A stretch of 64,000 nt of DNA, taken from Methanogenium sp. S4BF. Lineage in GTDB: Archaea; Halobacteriota; Methanomicrobia; Methanomicrobiales; Methanomicrobiaceae. Below are positions 1 through 11,374 of the stretch, piece after piece. Within the stretch, counting starts at the first letter, position 1, and every line of letters begins with the position of its first letter. The DNA lies in assembly GCF_029633965.1 (NCBI RefSeq), contig NZ_CP091277.1, forward strand, positions 2,105,940-2,169,939, given 5' to 3'. Under the pieces are notes generated by a model. That model did no database searches. It was not told where the DNA came from and worked only from the letters and a program-made list of their open reading frames with translations. The translations under genes were made by a program, and so were the position numbers.

Positions 1-1
1 C

Positions 2-1786
2 TCCTGCGTACGGATAACGACCCTCATGACGAAGGATCTGGTCTGTGTCTCCCCGGAGACCGTGGCCGCCACGGCGGCGGCCAGTATGGCAGAACGCCTG
101 TGCGGGAGCTGTCTTGTCATGGCCGATGGAGCACTCCGGGGAGTCATCACGGAACAGGACCTCACCCGCAAGGTCGTCGCAGCCGGAAAAGACCCGGGGA
201 CGACTCCGGTCTCTGCAATCATGTCGTCACCGGTCGTCACCCTTGGCAGTGAAGGAACGGTTGGTGAGGCCGCTGACCTGATGATCCGGCATACTGTCCG
301 GCGCATTGTGGTGGAAGAGGAGGGCATTCCGGTGGGCATTGTGACCGCACGTGATGTGCTCGGCTTCGCAAGTGATATGAACGCCATTTTGCAGGACCTG
401 TCGGGGATGTACGGGACCATGATGTTTCTTGATCCTGATATGCATGTTCTCTGGGTCAACAGGCAGCCGGAAGATGCCGAGGTCACATATGTTTCCGGCC
501 CGGTGCACTGCTATGAGTTCCTGCACGGCAATGCCACCCCTTGCCATGGCTGTCCTCTGACGCTCTCCGGGACTGCTCCCGAAAGAACAGTGCGAACATC
601 AGAGATCGTTGACAACGAACGCCGTATCTGGCAGGTGCAGTGTCATCCGGTCAGCTGGGGGGATGGAAAAGTCCTCGGTGTGATTGAGTCCGCAATTGAG
701 GTCACCCGTGAACGTGAACTGGAACAGGCACTCCGGGAGCACCGGAACCACCTGCATATGGCAGTGGAGGGTGCGGATATTGAGACCTGGTACTGTCGTT
801 CGGGACCGGGCGGAATGGTGATTGGATCCGATGGAGGGGTTTTATTTGCCCCGGATACCCGTTTTTCCGGCACGGAAGATATGTTCAGGTACCTGCAGAT
901 GAGGATGCATCCTGATGATCTGCCGGTCTTCCGTGGTATGGTTGAGTCTCTGTTGTCAGGGAGCGAACCCGTAGGAGAGGGGCGGTTTCGTATGAGTGTT
1001 CCCGGAGGCGGATGGCGATGGATACGGACGATGTGCGGGGTGGGTGATATTGCTCCTGACGGAACCGCTGAAGCGATTGGGGGGGTCAATATTGATATCA
1101 CCGATCTCACCAATTACCGGGCCGCCATTCAACGGGCAAGCAGGAAACTGAATCTGCTCGCTTCGGTTACCCGCCACGATGTCCTCAATCAGGTTAGTGC
1201 CATTATGCTTGCCGGTGAACTGCTGGAGCTGGATGGGTATCTGGACAAAGACTCCGGGCTTGCGGAGACTATCGGGCGGATGATATCGTCTGCGGAAACT
1301 ATTGGACGGCAGATTCTTTTCACGAAGGAATATCAGGGGCTCGGTGAGGCAGATCCGGAATGGCAGGCAGTCTGCCCTCTTGCCGGTTCGGCAGCTCGCG
1401 AGCTTGGATCCGGGGCCGGCACGCTGACGCTTTCCTGTGAATGTGAGGGGCTGAAGGTGTATGCAGATCCCATGTTCGGGCATGTTATCTTTAACCTCAT
1501 CGACAATGCGATCCGCCACGGGGATGGGACCACGACTGTTTCAATCGGCTTTATGGATAGTCGGGACGGCGGGATACTCACGCTCGAAGATGATGGCTGC
1601 GGTGTTCCCGCTGAGCTCAAGGAGGTGATATTTTCCCGTGGTTATGGAAAAAACACGGGTTTTGGCCTCTTTCTTTCACGCGAGATTCTGGAAATAACCG
1701 GCATCTCAATCCGTGAATGCGGAGAGCCTGGTGATGGGGCACGCTTTGAGATGCTGATTCCTCATTCCGGGTATCGGGTTGTCTGA
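2..1786 (+). CDS. CBS-domain, PAS-domain sensor histidine kinase (5' end probably outside window)
   Basis: Cytoplasmic sensor kinase; no membrane segment is visible. From the first in-window ATG at 26 (586 residues) the order is: two CBS repeats (about 1-115), a PAS-like domain with a Cys-containing HGNATPCHGCPL stretch (about 125-235), a PAS_3-type domain (about 250-370), a histidine phosphoacceptor helix with TRHDVLNQ, and a HATPase domain with the N box NLIDNAIRH and G boxes DDGCGVP and GFGLFLS. The frame stays open to the left edge, and the residues before the ATG (VRITTL before MTKD) look like the start of a CBS domain, so the true start is probably upstream. CBS domains suggest that adenylate ligands modulate it (family knowledge). 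No response regulator lies next to it. Confidence 0.85.
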   Translation, partial: SCVRITTLMTKDLVCVSPETVAATAAASMAERLCGSCLVMADGALRGVITEQDLTRKVVAAGKDPGTTPVSAIMSSPVVTLGSEGTVGEAADLMIRHTVRRIVVEEEGIPVGIVTARDVLGFASDMNAILQDLSGMYGTMMFLDPDMHVLWVNRQPEDAEVTYVSGPVHCYEFLHGNATPCHGCPLTLSGTAPERTVRTSEIVDNERRIWQVQCHPVSWGDGKVLGVIESAIEVTRERELEQALREHRNHLHMAVEGADIETWYCRSGPGGMVIGSDGGVLFAPDTRFSGTEDMFRYLQMRMHPDDLPVFRGMVESLLSGSEPVGEGRFRMSVPGGGWRWIRTMCGVGDIAPDGTAEAIGGVNIDITDLTNYRAAIQRASRKLNLLASVTRHDVLNQVSAIMLAGELLELDGYLDKDSGLAETIGRMISSAETIGRQILFTKEYQGLGEADPEWQAVCPLAGSAARELGSGAGTLTLSCECEGLKVYADPMFGHVIFNLIDNAIRHGDGTTTVSIGFMDSRDGGILTLEDDGCGVPAELKEVIFSRGYGKNTGFGLFLSREILEITGISIRECGEPGDGARFEMLIPHSGYRVV

Positions 1787-1869
1787 GGCGCAGAGGGGCG
1801 TTTTTTGGAGAAAGATATACCTGCTGTGAGGGCGATAGGAGGATATCAGAGATATGGGGTGGAGAAGAG

Positions 1870-2292
1870 ATGCCAGAGAATATACCGGTATGCCCCGAAT
1901 GTGGGCACCCTCTTCCCGAAGGAATGACCGGGCTATGCCCGTCCTGCAGGGAATGGAAGGATTCTGCCCCTCTTCCGCCGCAGAAGAATGTGCATGCAGC
2001 AGTTGTTCTCTCATTCTTCTTCCCCGGCTTCGGGCAGGTCTATAACGGTCAGTACAGGAAAGGGCTCCTTGTACTGGTGGCTACGATTTTTGGCCTCTTC
2101 TTCTTTCTGGTCCCCGGGATTGTCATCCTCGGGGCCGGTGTATATGATGCCTATCGGACTGCCCAGCGGCAGAACGCCGGCGCCGTCCCGTTTCGTGAGA
2201 TGCACCTGTACCACGTCCTCCTGTATATTATCATCTTCATCCTCGTCTGCTTTGGGGCGATGTCAGTCTCTTCGGTCTTTATGATGCCGTGA
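1870..2292 (+). CDS. Zinc-ribbon, TM2-like small membrane protein
   Basis: 140 residues. An N-terminal zinc ribbon has two CxxC pairs (CPEC and CPSC, residues about 8-27). Two hydrophobic hairpin segments follow (about 45-85), with the PGFGQVYNGQYRKG turn typical of TM2-type membrane proteins, then a further C-terminal membrane helix (about 115-138). An SD-like GGTGGAG precedes the ATG by about six bases. TM2 proteins are small membrane proteins of unclear function; the zinc ribbon suggests a protein or nucleic-acid contact on the cytoplasmic side (inference). It stands alone, downstream of the CBS-PAS kinase. Confidence 0.75.
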   Translation: MPENIPVCPECGHPLPEGMTGLCPSCREWKDSAPLPPQKNVHAAVVLSFFFPGFGQVYNGQYRKGLLVLVATIFGLFFFLVPGIVILGAGVYDAYRTAQRQNAGAVPFREMHLYHVLLYIIIFILVCFGAMSVSSVFMMP

Positions 2293-2495
2293 ACGGGGCC
2301 GTATGGCTCCTGGTTTGGTAAATGCAGGGATGGTTCAGGATCCATTTTCCACCGGGAGATACGCTGAACATGGTGGCCTTCCCTCTGTTCATATTGACGG
2401 AGTCGGCTATCTTTCGGAGTTTTGTTTGTCCCGGGGGCCATTGTTGTTTAGCCCAAACCCCTCTTTTAAGGTGCTGACCGGCAAATATCAGAGCA

Positions 2496-3341
2496 ATGGC
2501 GATGGAATGCACACTGCTGGCTGACAATACAGCCCTTACCGATCGCTATCTCCTCTCGGAATCCGGTTTCTCTGCATATATCCGGGACGGGGATGCACGG
2601 GTGCTCTTTGATACAGGATTCTCCGGGGTTTTTCTGGATAATGCACGCCGGATGGACATCGAACCGGCGGAGGCCACGCATGTGGTATTCTCCCACGGCC
2701 ACCTGGACCATACCTGGGGCCTGCAGGCGCTGCTGCCTGAACTCGGGAATGAGACGACCGAGGGCACTGGGCACCGGCCACCGGTTTTTCTTTCCCACCC
2801 GGGGGCCTATCTGCCCCGGAGGCGTCCCGGCAATTCAGAGATCGGCACGCTCTATAGTGCTGATATCCTGGCCCGGTTTGGAACTGTACAGCTTGCAAAA
2901 GAACCGGTCTGGATCACCGACCGTCTGGTCTTTCTGGGTGAGATTCCCCGTGTGCATGCATGGGAGGCTTTTGCCCCGAATGCAGAGGTGACACTCCGGG
3001 ATGGCACCACAGCACCGGATCACCTGACCGATGACTCGGCGCTTGCCTACCAAAGTGACGCTGGCCTCGTGATTATCAGCGGCTGTTCGCACTCCGGTAT
3101 CGCAAATATCATCGACCATGCCCGGGGGGTCTGCAGCGATGACCGCATCCGGTCGGTTATCGGCGGCCTGCACCTGATGCATGCCGATCAGGAACGGATT
3201 GAACAGACAGCCCGTTTCCTGGCGAAATTGAACCTGGAATCCCTGCATGCCTGCCACTGCACCGGGTTTGCAGCCCTGCACACGTTTTCCCGGACTCTTC
3301 CCCTGAAGGAGACCGGCACCGGGCTGAAGACGGTGTGGTAA
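2496..3341 (+). CDS. MBL-fold metallohydrolase (COG1237-like)
   Basis: 281 residues with the metallo-beta-lactamase signature SHGHLDH (66-72), an upstream FDTG strand, a GCSH motif near 200 and GGLHL near 222, the pattern of the COG1237 branch. Some members of that branch were annotated as dihydropteridine/ribofuranosylaminobenzene phosphate synthases linked to methanopterin synthesis, but I cannot confirm that reaction here. A TTTTAA box at about 2464-2469 lies about 28 bases before the ATG, so the message may be leaderless. A second ATG (2502) is possible. It is monocistronic. Confidence 0.8.
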   Translation: MAMECTLLADNTALTDRYLLSESGFSAYIRDGDARVLFDTGFSGVFLDNARRMDIEPAEATHVVFSHGHLDHTWGLQALLPELGNETTEGTGHRPPVFLSHPGAYLPRRRPGNSEIGTLYSADILARFGTVQLAKEPVWITDRLVFLGEIPRVHAWEAFAPNAEVTLRDGTTAPDHLTDDSALAYQSDAGLVIISGCSHSGIANIIDHARGVCSDDRIRSVIGGLHLMHADQERIEQTARFLAKLNLESLHACHCTGFAALHTFSRTLPLKETGTGLKTVW

Positions 3342-3576
3342 ATTCAAATGAATCGAATGTGACATTGGGCAGCCAAATGTCCCGGCACTTTTTTAGTGGT
3401 TATGGATCGGGTAATTACGAGCCGCTCTGTTTAGAATAATGAGATACTTCTCACCGTTATTGAGATCCATTTCATGGGAATATCCTCAGGTTTCGTCCAC
3501 AGCCTGATACACCTCGTTTTGCCTCAGGCCCTGCCGACAGAAAAGGTCATGCGGTAAAGGCCCATACTCCACTAGC

Positions 3577-3759
3577 ATGAAAAATGTTGAGATGACTCTT
3601 GAAGGCACGATTCTTACGATGAAAGTTGATATTTCAAAAGATTTTGGGCCTTCAAAATCAGGGAAGTCCATCACGATTGGATCAACCGAAGGCAATGTCT
3701 CCGTCCCCGGCGCTGAGCACGTTAAGGTTGGCCTGAATGTGTATAAAAGCAATAAATAG
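3577..3759 (+). CDS. Small conserved hypothetical protein (60 aa)
   Basis: 60 residues, no cysteines, no membrane segment, rich in Lys and Gly (DFGPSKSGKSITIGSTEGN). From memory, similar about 60-residue proteins with an FGPSxSGK core occur in various anaerobes, but no function is known to me. No strong SD is seen. It is followed by a small hairpin (3773-3788) before the converging response-regulator gene. The even distribution of charged and beta-prone residues supports a real folded protein, most likely a small beta-sheet domain. Confidence 0.6.
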   Translation: MKNVEMTLEGTILTMKVDISKDFGPSKSGKSITIGSTEGNVSVPGAEHVKVGLNVYKSNK

Positions 3760-3772
3760 AAACTATTGGGTT

Positions 3773-3788
3773 GCCTCTGACAAGAGGC
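3773..3788 (+). terminator. Possible hairpin terminator
   Basis: GCCTCT and AGAGGC pair around a GACA loop, 14 bases after the stop of the 60-residue ORF and before the converging response regulator gene. There is no long T-run, so termination is only suggested. Confidence 0.3.
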
Positions 3789-3868
3789 ATTCTTAATGCG
3801 TGATATGCCTGCCCTGCAGATTTATCATTGTGATCTGGCGGCACTATACGGGGGCTTAGACTGCCCGT

Positions 3869-4246
3869 TCATACAGGAATGCCCTGTGTCAGGGCAGTGA
3901 GGAGCAGCTTTTTGTTTATCGGCTTCGGGAGGAAGGCATATGGTCTGACTCCCTCGGCCCGCTCCTTTGTCCGTGAGTCGGTGTAGGCCGTAAGAAATAT
4001 GATCGGAATATCAGAGAACTCCCGGATGCGTGTTGCAGCTTCAATGCCGTCCATATCTTCTTTCAGGTTAATATCCATCAGCATGACCTGCGGGGACCTG
4101 TCCCTGACACAGTCGACTGCCTCCCTGCCGGTCTTAACGGTGCAGACCACCTCAAATCCCTCGCGCGTCAGCAGTTCACGCAGCAGCATTGCAATCATTC
4201 CCTCGTCTTCTACAATGCCGACGGATCGCCTCTCATTCTCTTCCAT
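3869..4246 (-). CDS. CheY-like response regulator receiver protein
   Basis: 125 residues, a stand-alone receiver domain without an output domain. Visible landmarks are the acidic pair E13/D14, the phosphoacceptor D58 in VMLMDIN, T86 in FLTAYT and the conserved K108 in FLPKP. It begins 33 bases downstream of the histidine kinase at 4280-6442 on the same strand, so the two very likely form one operon and a cognate pair. Receiver-only proteins usually signal through protein contacts; the target is not visible here. Confidence 0.9.
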   Translation of the reverse strand: MEENERRSVGIVEDEGMIAMLLRELLTREGFEVVCTVKTGREAVDCVRDRSPQVMLMDINLKEDMDGIEAATRIREFSDIPIIFLTAYTDSRTKERAEGVRPYAFLPKPINKKLLLTALTQGIPV

Positions 4247-4279
4247 TATCTGTCGCTTATCCTCTGCGTATCCATGAAT

Positions 4280-6442
4280 TCATTCGTTATCCGACGGGAA
4301 TCGTATTGTCCATGTTGTCCCGCCGGGACCGGTTGCAATCTCATAGCTGCCGTCAAGCTGGTACTCAACAAACGTTTTCACCATCCGAATCCCAAGAGTT
4401 GTTGCCTGTTCCGGGTCATATTTATCCGGAAAACCGACCCCGGAGTCGCTGACGGTGAGTGTCGTATTTGCGCGATCATATTTCATCTGTATGGTTATTA
4501 TATATTCTGGTGTTCCGACAAAGGCGTACTTCATTGCATTGGTGAGAAGTTCATTGAGGATGAGGCTCACCGGAATCGCCGTCTCCAGTGAGAGTCTGCA
4601 GTCGTCTGCCTTCACGTTCAGGGTGACCTTTGCCGCATCCGGGAAGGTGCTGATGATCTCATGTGCCAGACGTTCAAAGTGGGACTGGACGTCAATCGCT
4701 CCGAAAGAGTCTGAGCGGTAGAGTTCCTCATGGACTGCGGCCATCGAACGGATGCGTCCCTCTGCCTCGCGGATCTCGGTTGCTACATAGGGATCCCGCT
4801 CCTCTTCCTTGGCTGCCTGCATCTCAAGCATGGAGGAGATAACCGCGAGGTTGTTTTTCACCCGGTGGTGAACCTCCTGCAGAAGCACGGTCTTCTCCTG
4901 GAGGGAATCCCGTATCTTCTGCTCTGCCTCTTTCTGCTCTGTGATATCCATGCCGACAGACTGGTATTCGGCCACCGCTCCGTTTTCATCAAAGATGGCG
5001 TGGTCATCCCATCGCTGCCAGCGGACGGTGCCGTCGTCAAGAAGGATACGCTGTTCAATCGTCTGGTGTGCATTACCGGCACGCAGGGCGGCAAAGTGTG
5101 CCGCAACCCGCTCCCGGTCATCCTCATGAATACAGGGACGGAATTTCTTTCCTTCTATCGTCTCCGGGTCCAGACCGAAGTAGCGCGCATAGGCACGGTT
5201 GATGAAGATGATGGCGCCATCGGTCCGGAACCGGGTGATCATCTCGGTCTGTCCCTCCACGACGGAGCGGTACAGATGCTCACTCTTTGTAAGGAGTACC
5301 CGTGTATTTGTGAGTGCCACGTTCTGGAATATGAGAATTACCACAAGGATGCCGAGGATGAGTGCAACCGTTGAGACGCCAAACGCCACTGTCCGGTCGA
5401 CGGTGATTGAGTCAGATGGCTGGTTGATGATGGTCGCTCCTTCCGGCAGGTCCGACTCTGAAATCCCATATCGCTGCATCTCAGTATAGTCGAAGAGAGA
5501 TATGGTTTCCGGGGTGTGGATGACCGGGCCGGTGCCCGTGAGTGGTTTTTCATCCAGCACCCACAGGGCATGCGTTCCGGCGTGATATCCCAGATCATAG
5601 GGTGAAATCTGTACACCCCCGACCACCCCCCTGTTGTTGTACACACTCACTGCAGAATAGAGAGGGACGGGGCTTGCCGCAGAGAGTTCAGCAGAGATCT
5701 CATCGATATGGTAGGGGGTGAGGTCCTGGTCCGCGAGGTAATATGTGATAATCAAAACAGCCGCGGTATCCGGCAGGTCTGCCAGATCTGCACTGATGGC
5801 ATTGATGTCAGCACCCACTTCCGGGTAGAGATAGGTGATGGCGCCGGTACGCCCGGCGGTCTGTTCATTTATCTGGGTGCGGATGGCACGGCCGGTGTAG
5901 GAATTGTCAAGGATGACATAGATGGTGTCAGTCTCCGGGTTTATGTTCCGGATAACATCGATGGTCTCCTGTACGGGCAGAATCTCCAGTGTTCCGATAT
6001 AAAATGCCGTCTCATCGCCTGCATCCGGAAGGTTGGATGCGTTATTTATCCCCGTGAAGACGACCGGTACACCCGGAAAGAGCCGATCACCATAGTCATT
6101 CATAAAGAGGAGGGCAGCATCATCAGAGATGATTATCACATCCGGACTCGCCGTCCGGTATTTGTGGGCAAAGGTCTGATAGAGGTTTTCAAAATGGGTC
6201 GCGTCATTGATGGCTTTTGCATCCAGATATTCGATGGAGAGCTGAATGCGGGTGCGTTCGGAATCTGCGATGGCCGCCTCGATGCCTGCTTCCATCTCCT
6301 GATTCCAGATGTAACCCGGCCCGTATGAACTGATATAGATTATCTGGTCATGCCCGGCGGTTTCAGCTGCTGCTCCGGGGAGGAGAAGCAAAAGAATCAG
6401 CAGAGCTCCTGTTGCCAGGATCCGGGGGGGTGTCGGTCGCAT
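4280..6442 (-). CDS. Membrane sensor histidine kinase with ABC-type substrate-binding sensor domain
   Basis: 720 residues. A signal peptide (about 1-26, LILLLLLPGAAA) leads into an extracellular domain of about 300 residues resembling the ABC substrate-binding family PF04392 (YISSYGPGYIWNQEM; VIIISDDAALLFM). A single membrane helix (about 350-375) follows, then a PAS domain (about 385-505), a HisKA_2-type phosphoacceptor (LLQEVHHRVKNNLAVISSML) and a HATPase domain with NELLTNAMKYAF and DSGVGFP. It probably senses a small solute outside the cell (inference from the periplasmic-binding fold) and signals to the receiver protein encoded immediately downstream. The HisKA_2 type is common in methanogens. 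Confidence 0.9.
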   Translation of the reverse strand: MRPTPPRILATGALLILLLLLPGAAAETAGHDQIIYISSYGPGYIWNQEMEAGIEAAIADSERTRIQLSIEYLDAKAINDATHFENLYQTFAHKYRTASPDVIIISDDAALLFMNDYGDRLFPGVPVVFTGINNASNLPDAGDETAFYIGTLEILPVQETIDVIRNINPETDTIYVILDNSYTGRAIRTQINEQTAGRTGAITYLYPEVGADINAISADLADLPDTAAVLIITYYLADQDLTPYHIDEISAELSAASPVPLYSAVSVYNNRGVVGGVQISPYDLGYHAGTHALWVLDEKPLTGTGPVIHTPETISLFDYTEMQRYGISESDLPEGATIINQPSDSITVDRTVAFGVSTVALILGILVVILIFQNVALTNTRVLLTKSEHLYRSVVEGQTEMITRFRTDGAIIFINRAYARYFGLDPETIEGKKFRPCIHEDDRERVAAHFAALRAGNAHQTIEQRILLDDGTVRWQRWDDHAIFDENGAVAEYQSVGMDITEQKEAEQKIRDSLQEKTVLLQEVHHRVKNNLAVISSMLEMQAAKEEERDPYVATEIREAEGRIRSMAAVHEELYRSDSFGAIDVQSHFERLAHEIISTFPDAAKVTLNVKADDCRLSLETAIPVSLILNELLTNAMKYAFVGTPEYIITIQMKYDRANTTLTVSDSGVGFPDKYDPEQATTLGIRMVKTFVEYQLDGSYEIATGPGGTTWTIRFPSDNE

Positions 6443-6532
6443 CTATAGATGGATGAAGCGGTTAATAGGTATAAATGGATTTCTTTTTACATGGGTTGCT
6501 AAAAAACAGTCTTTATGGGCAGGATCTGCCGT

Positions 6533-6919
6533 TCAGACCTTCAGGATACGCACCGCAAGATGGGCGGCATTGGCTCCGTTCCCGATGCCGACACAGGCCA
6601 CCGGAACGCCGCGTGGCATCTGTGCGATTGCAAGGAGTGCGTCCAGGCCTCCAAGGGTGCCTGCCGCAACCGGCACGCCAATGACCGGCTTTTCGGTCAG
6701 GGATGCAACCACGCCGGGGAGTGCGGCGGACAGCCCGGCGATGGTGATGAAGACCCGTGCCTCCGAACCCTTCACATATGCAGCCAGCTCCTCCGGGTTC
6801 CGGTGCGCGGAGAGCACCTGAAAGTCATAGGATACGCCCTCCTCTTCGAGTACACTTGTTGCCTTGCTCACAATATCTTCGTCTGATGCCGAACCGGCAA
6901 TTACAGCCACATCTGCCAT
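6533..6919 (-). CDS. purE: 5-(carboxyamino)imidazole ribonucleotide mutase PurE
   Basis: 128 residues from the internal ATG at 6919 ([15 protein letters not shown]); an upstream in-frame ATG at 6946 would add nine residues that do not look like family sequence. Motifs are GSASD, the phosphate/ribose-binding VLSAHR and [13 protein letters not shown]. PurE interconverts N5-CAIR and CAIR in de novo purine synthesis; archaea may use it with or without PurK. A CTTTATG element lies about 27 bases before 6919, fitting a leaderless message. No other pur genes are adjacent, so it is a stand-alone unit. Confidence 0.9.
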   Translation of the reverse strand: MADVAVIAGSASDEDIVSKATSVLEEEGVSYDFQVLSAHRNPEELAAYVKGSEARVFITIAGLSAALPGVVASLTEKPVIGVPVAAGTLGGLDALLAIAQMPRGVPVACVGIGNGANAAHLAVRILKV

Positions 6920-7471
6920 TGCGAGAGTATATCGAGGTCTCTGCATAAAGAGATTGACTTTAGGATCGGAGAAGACGGAGCAAGGGAGAAGAAAGAGCGC
7001 CGGGAGACGTCAGGGCACCGTTTCCGGGATATACCGGTCCTGCAGTATATCCAGGGGTTGAGTTGTGTGTTGTGAGGTGCCCTGAGACGTGTATTCCATC
7101 CCGTCTGCCTGACAGCCCGGAGGTGCGGTATATAGTGTTGCACACCCGTGCCGCCGAGGAGGGTTATGTTGTCCATCGGATCATTAAATAGATGTGATGA
7201 ATGCAGTAGTACTCGTTTGCATCGCGTCTCCCTGGGATTTTTGTTGGGGACTTGCCGGCTGCTGCTATGGGTATGACAGGTCTGAGAGCATGTATACCCA
7301 TTCCTTTCAGATGGCTGAACTCTCTGCATAACGATGTGGTTATGGGGGTTGAAATATGGAGTGATGCCTCGATTCTCCCCGGCCCTGTGGTGCCCGGTTT
7401 CAGCCTGCGGATGGGACGCCCTGCATAACCTCCATATGGCATAACCGCTAAAAATTATCACACTGATCAAT
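6920..7471. other. Intergenic region between divergent purE and aminotransferase genes
   Basis: About 550 bases with short overlapping frames on both strands but none with coherent domain character. An AT-rich stretch just before 7472 (around 7450-7459) probably holds the promoter of the aminotransferase. I see no tRNA or strong hairpin. Confidence 0.5.
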
Positions 7472-9057
<1,586 letters not shown>

Positions 9058-9060
9058 TAC

Positions 9061-9066
9061 TTTTTT
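9061..9066 (+). terminator. T-run terminator after ribC
   Basis: Six consecutive T residues three bases after the ribC stop, typical of archaeal oligo-T termination. Confidence 0.4.
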
Positions 9067-9300
9067 GTGTTCCGGGCTCGCACCACTGGTCAGTATATCC
9101 GGCTTCGGGTCACCGCATTATCAGATGTCCGGAGGCGGTGCCATGAAATTGGGCGGAAGCCCTACGTCTGCTTTGATTCAGGGGGTATTCGCTTTCCCGT
9201 CTGTAGTCCCGCCTGGCCCCACTTCCGGGAAGCATCACTTTTATGGGATAACTGCCAATCTCTATCTACCTGAAATATTCGATACGGAGCTGATGAGAAA

Positions 9301-9708
9301 ATGGTAATTAAACTCGGATTTGTTGTCGCAGAATTCAATCGCGACCTGACCTATATGATGGAGATTGAAGGCGAGGAGCATGCAAAGTTCCTCGGTGCAG
9401 AAGTGACCGAGAAGTTCTATGTCCCCGGTGCCTATGACATGCCGCTTGCCATCAAGAAGCTGCTTGAAGACGGAAATGTCGATGCGGTTGTCACCATCGG
9501 CTGTGTGATTGAGGGAGCCACGCAGCACGACGAAATAGTCGTCCAGCACGCTGCCCGTAAGATCATTGATCTCTCCCTCGAGTACAACAAGCCGGTCACC
9601 CTCGGCATCTCCGGGCCAGGCATGACCCGCCTTGAGGCACACCAGAGAATCGATTACGCCCGCCGTGCGGTTGAATCGGCCATCAAGCTCGTCCAGCGGT
9701 TAGCATGA
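9301..9708 (+). CDS. ribH: 6,7-dimethyl-8-ribityllumazine synthase RibH
   Basis: 135 residues. The family signatures are [12 protein letters not shown], the [11 protein letters not shown] substrate loop, [14 protein letters not shown] with the catalytic histidine, and [13 protein letters not shown]. It condenses 5-amino-6-ribitylamino-uracil with dihydroxybutanone phosphate to make the substrate of RibC. The length matches the compact archaeal form. It overlaps the aminotransferase aspC by four bases (ATGA). In methanogens the same pathway intermediate also feeds F420 synthesis. Confidence 0.95.
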   Translation: MVIKLGFVVAEFNRDLTYMMEIEGEEHAKFLGAEVTEKFYVPGAYDMPLAIKKLLEDGNVDAVVTIGCVIEGATQHDEIVVQHAARKIIDLSLEYNKPVTLGISGPGMTRLEAHQRIDYARRAVESAIKLVQRLA

Positions 9709-10841
9709 AAACACTCTCCCGGAAAGTGGCAGACATCGCACCGTCTGCAACGATAGAGATCTCTGACCGGGCAGCACAGATGCGGGCGGCAGGCATCGAT
9801 GTCATCGGCCTCTCCATCGGGGAGCCTGACTTCCCTACCCCCGCCCATATCACCCGGGCATGCATCGACGCCCTCGAACGCGGGGAGACCCACTATGCCC
9901 CGTCCCCCGGCATTCCGGCACTTCGGGAGGCCATCGCAGACAAACTGCAGAGGGAAAACAACATTCCCTGCACTGCGGGCCAGGTTGTCGTCGCCTGCGG
10001 GGCGAAGGACTCCATATATGAAACGATGGAGGCTGTTCTCAACCCCGGTGATGAGGTTCTCATAATTGACCCCTCCTGGGTCAGTTATGAGCCCTGCGTG
10101 CAGCTTGCGGGCGGGACAGCGGTCCACTGCAGCGTTCGCGAGACCGATTTCCAGGTGGACGACCGTCTCCTTGAGGCCCTCAGCCCGAATACGAAGATGA
10201 TCGTCTGCAACAGCCCGTCCAATCCGTCCGGTGCCGTGATGAACGATGCCTCGCTCCGGCTGATTGCCGACGCGGCCATGGACAATGACTGCTATGTCCT
10301 GTCAGATGAGATATACGAGAAACTCATCTATGGAAAGACGCATGTCTCTATCGGGTCGTTTGACGGCATGGCAGACCGGACAATAACGGTGAACGGCTTC
10401 TCCAAGGCCTATGCGATGACCGGCTGGCGCATCGGGTATGCGGCAGCGCCCGAACCGGTGGCAAAACAGATGATCAAAGTGCAGCAGCACACGATCAGCC
10501 ATCCGGCCACGTTTGCGATGCACGGGGCGGTGGCCGCCCTCACCGGTGACCAGCAGTGCGTGGAGGATATGCGGCGTGAGTTTGACATCCGCCGGCGGTA
10601 TCTCATCGGCGCCCTGCAGGCGATGGGCTATGAGACTGCACCCGCAGAGGGCGCTTTCTATGCCTACGTGAAGACAGGCGGGGACGATATGGCGGTATCC
10701 GGGGAGTGGCTTTCCAATGCCCATGTGGCAGTAACGCCGGGCACTGCATTCGGCACACCGGGATGGGTTCGCCTCTCCTACGCCGCATCGATGGACCGGC
10801 TGAGAGAGGCGATGCAGCGCATCGCTGCTCTCACAGAATAA
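9705..10841 (+). CDS. Class I/II aminotransferase, aspartate-aminotransferase type
   Basis: 378 residues. Landmarks are [34 protein letters not shown], the PLP aspartate near 201 ([12 protein letters not shown]), K234 in [16 protein letters not shown], and the C-terminal arginine motif WVRLSYA. It is translationally coupled to ribH through ATGA. Aspartate is the most likely amino donor. A cysteate/sulfopyruvate transamination step needed for coenzyme M could be done by such an enzyme, because aspartate aminotransferases accept cysteate; that link to the comDE genes in this window is inference. Confidence 0.85.
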   Translation: MKTLSRKVADIAPSATIEISDRAAQMRAAGIDVIGLSIGEPDFPTPAHITRACIDALERGETHYAPSPGIPALREAIADKLQRENNIPCTAGQVVVACGAKDSIYETMEAVLNPGDEVLIIDPSWVSYEPCVQLAGGTAVHCSVRETDFQVDDRLLEALSPNTKMIVCNSPSNPSGAVMNDASLRLIADAAMDNDCYVLSDEIYEKLIYGKTHVSIGSFDGMADRTITVNGFSKAYAMTGWRIGYAAAPEPVAKQMIKVQQHTISHPATFAMHGAVAALTGDQQCVEDMRREFDIRRRYLIGALQAMGYETAPAEGAFYAYVKTGGDDMAVSGEWLSNAHVAVTPGTAFGTPGWVRLSYAASMDRLREAMQRIAALTE

Positions 10842-10863
10842 TACTCTCTTTTTGGTGTCTGTA

Positions 10864-11310
10864 ATGTCTCCTGACCTGCACCGTGTCCTCTTTGTCTGCA
10901 CGTATAACTCGGTCCGCTCCCCGATGGCGGCTGCAATCCTGAATGCAGCGGCAGGCAATCTGTACCGGGCAGAGAGCGCAGGTCTCTTCCCGTCCGCGGT
11001 GGACCCGGATGTGGTGGCCGTAATGCGTGAGAGGGGCATTGACCTCTCCTCGCATCACCCCCGGTCCCTCGGTGCCTGCTCGGACACCATATATGGGACC
11101 ATTATCTTTCTCTCCCCTTCAGTCAGGGAGAGTGCGTACCATATCCCCTCTGCAGGGGAGTACATCACTCTGAATATCCCCGTTCCCGGCGCAGCAGGTG
11201 CAGACGGACGGGACGGATACCGCATGCTCTGTCAGACACTGAAGGGTGCCATTGCCGAATGTTTCCCGGATGCCGGGATTGCGGGTCTGCATAATTCGGG
11301 GCATTTTTAA
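10864..11310 (+). CDS. Low-molecular-weight phosphatase / arsenate reductase-like protein
   Basis: 148 residues from ATG 10864; a TTG at 10852 extends the frame but is less likely. The N-terminus carries the CX5R phosphate loop CTYNSVRS followed by PMAAAILNAAAG, and ESAGLFPSAVDPDVVAVMRERGIDLSSH is typical of LMW protein tyrosine phosphatases and ArsC-type reductases. The usual C-terminal DP(E/D) acid motif is not clear (LNIPVPGAAGADG instead), so activity may be altered. It sits 22 bases after aspC and may be cotranscribed. A second, longer member of this fold is encoded at 15687. Confidence 0.75.
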   Translation: MSPDLHRVLFVCTYNSVRSPMAAAILNAAAGNLYRAESAGLFPSAVDPDVVAVMRERGIDLSSHHPRSLGACSDTIYGTIIFLSPSVRESAYHIPSAGEYITLNIPVPGAAGADGRDGYRMLCQTLKGAIAECFPDAGIAGLHNSGHF

Positions 11311-11374
11311 GCCCATGCATCCATTTTTGTGGAGGTGGCCGCGTGTATCGACGGACCCCGGCACGGATGAATAT

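Noticed and set aside
6947-7471. Short ORFs upstream of the aminotransferase
   Set aside because: Cys/Pro/Arg-rich random composition in all frames and no SD.
9067-9300. FMN riboswitch before ribH
   Set aside because: No RFN-element core segments are seen, and archaea regulate rib genes by proteins such as RbkR.
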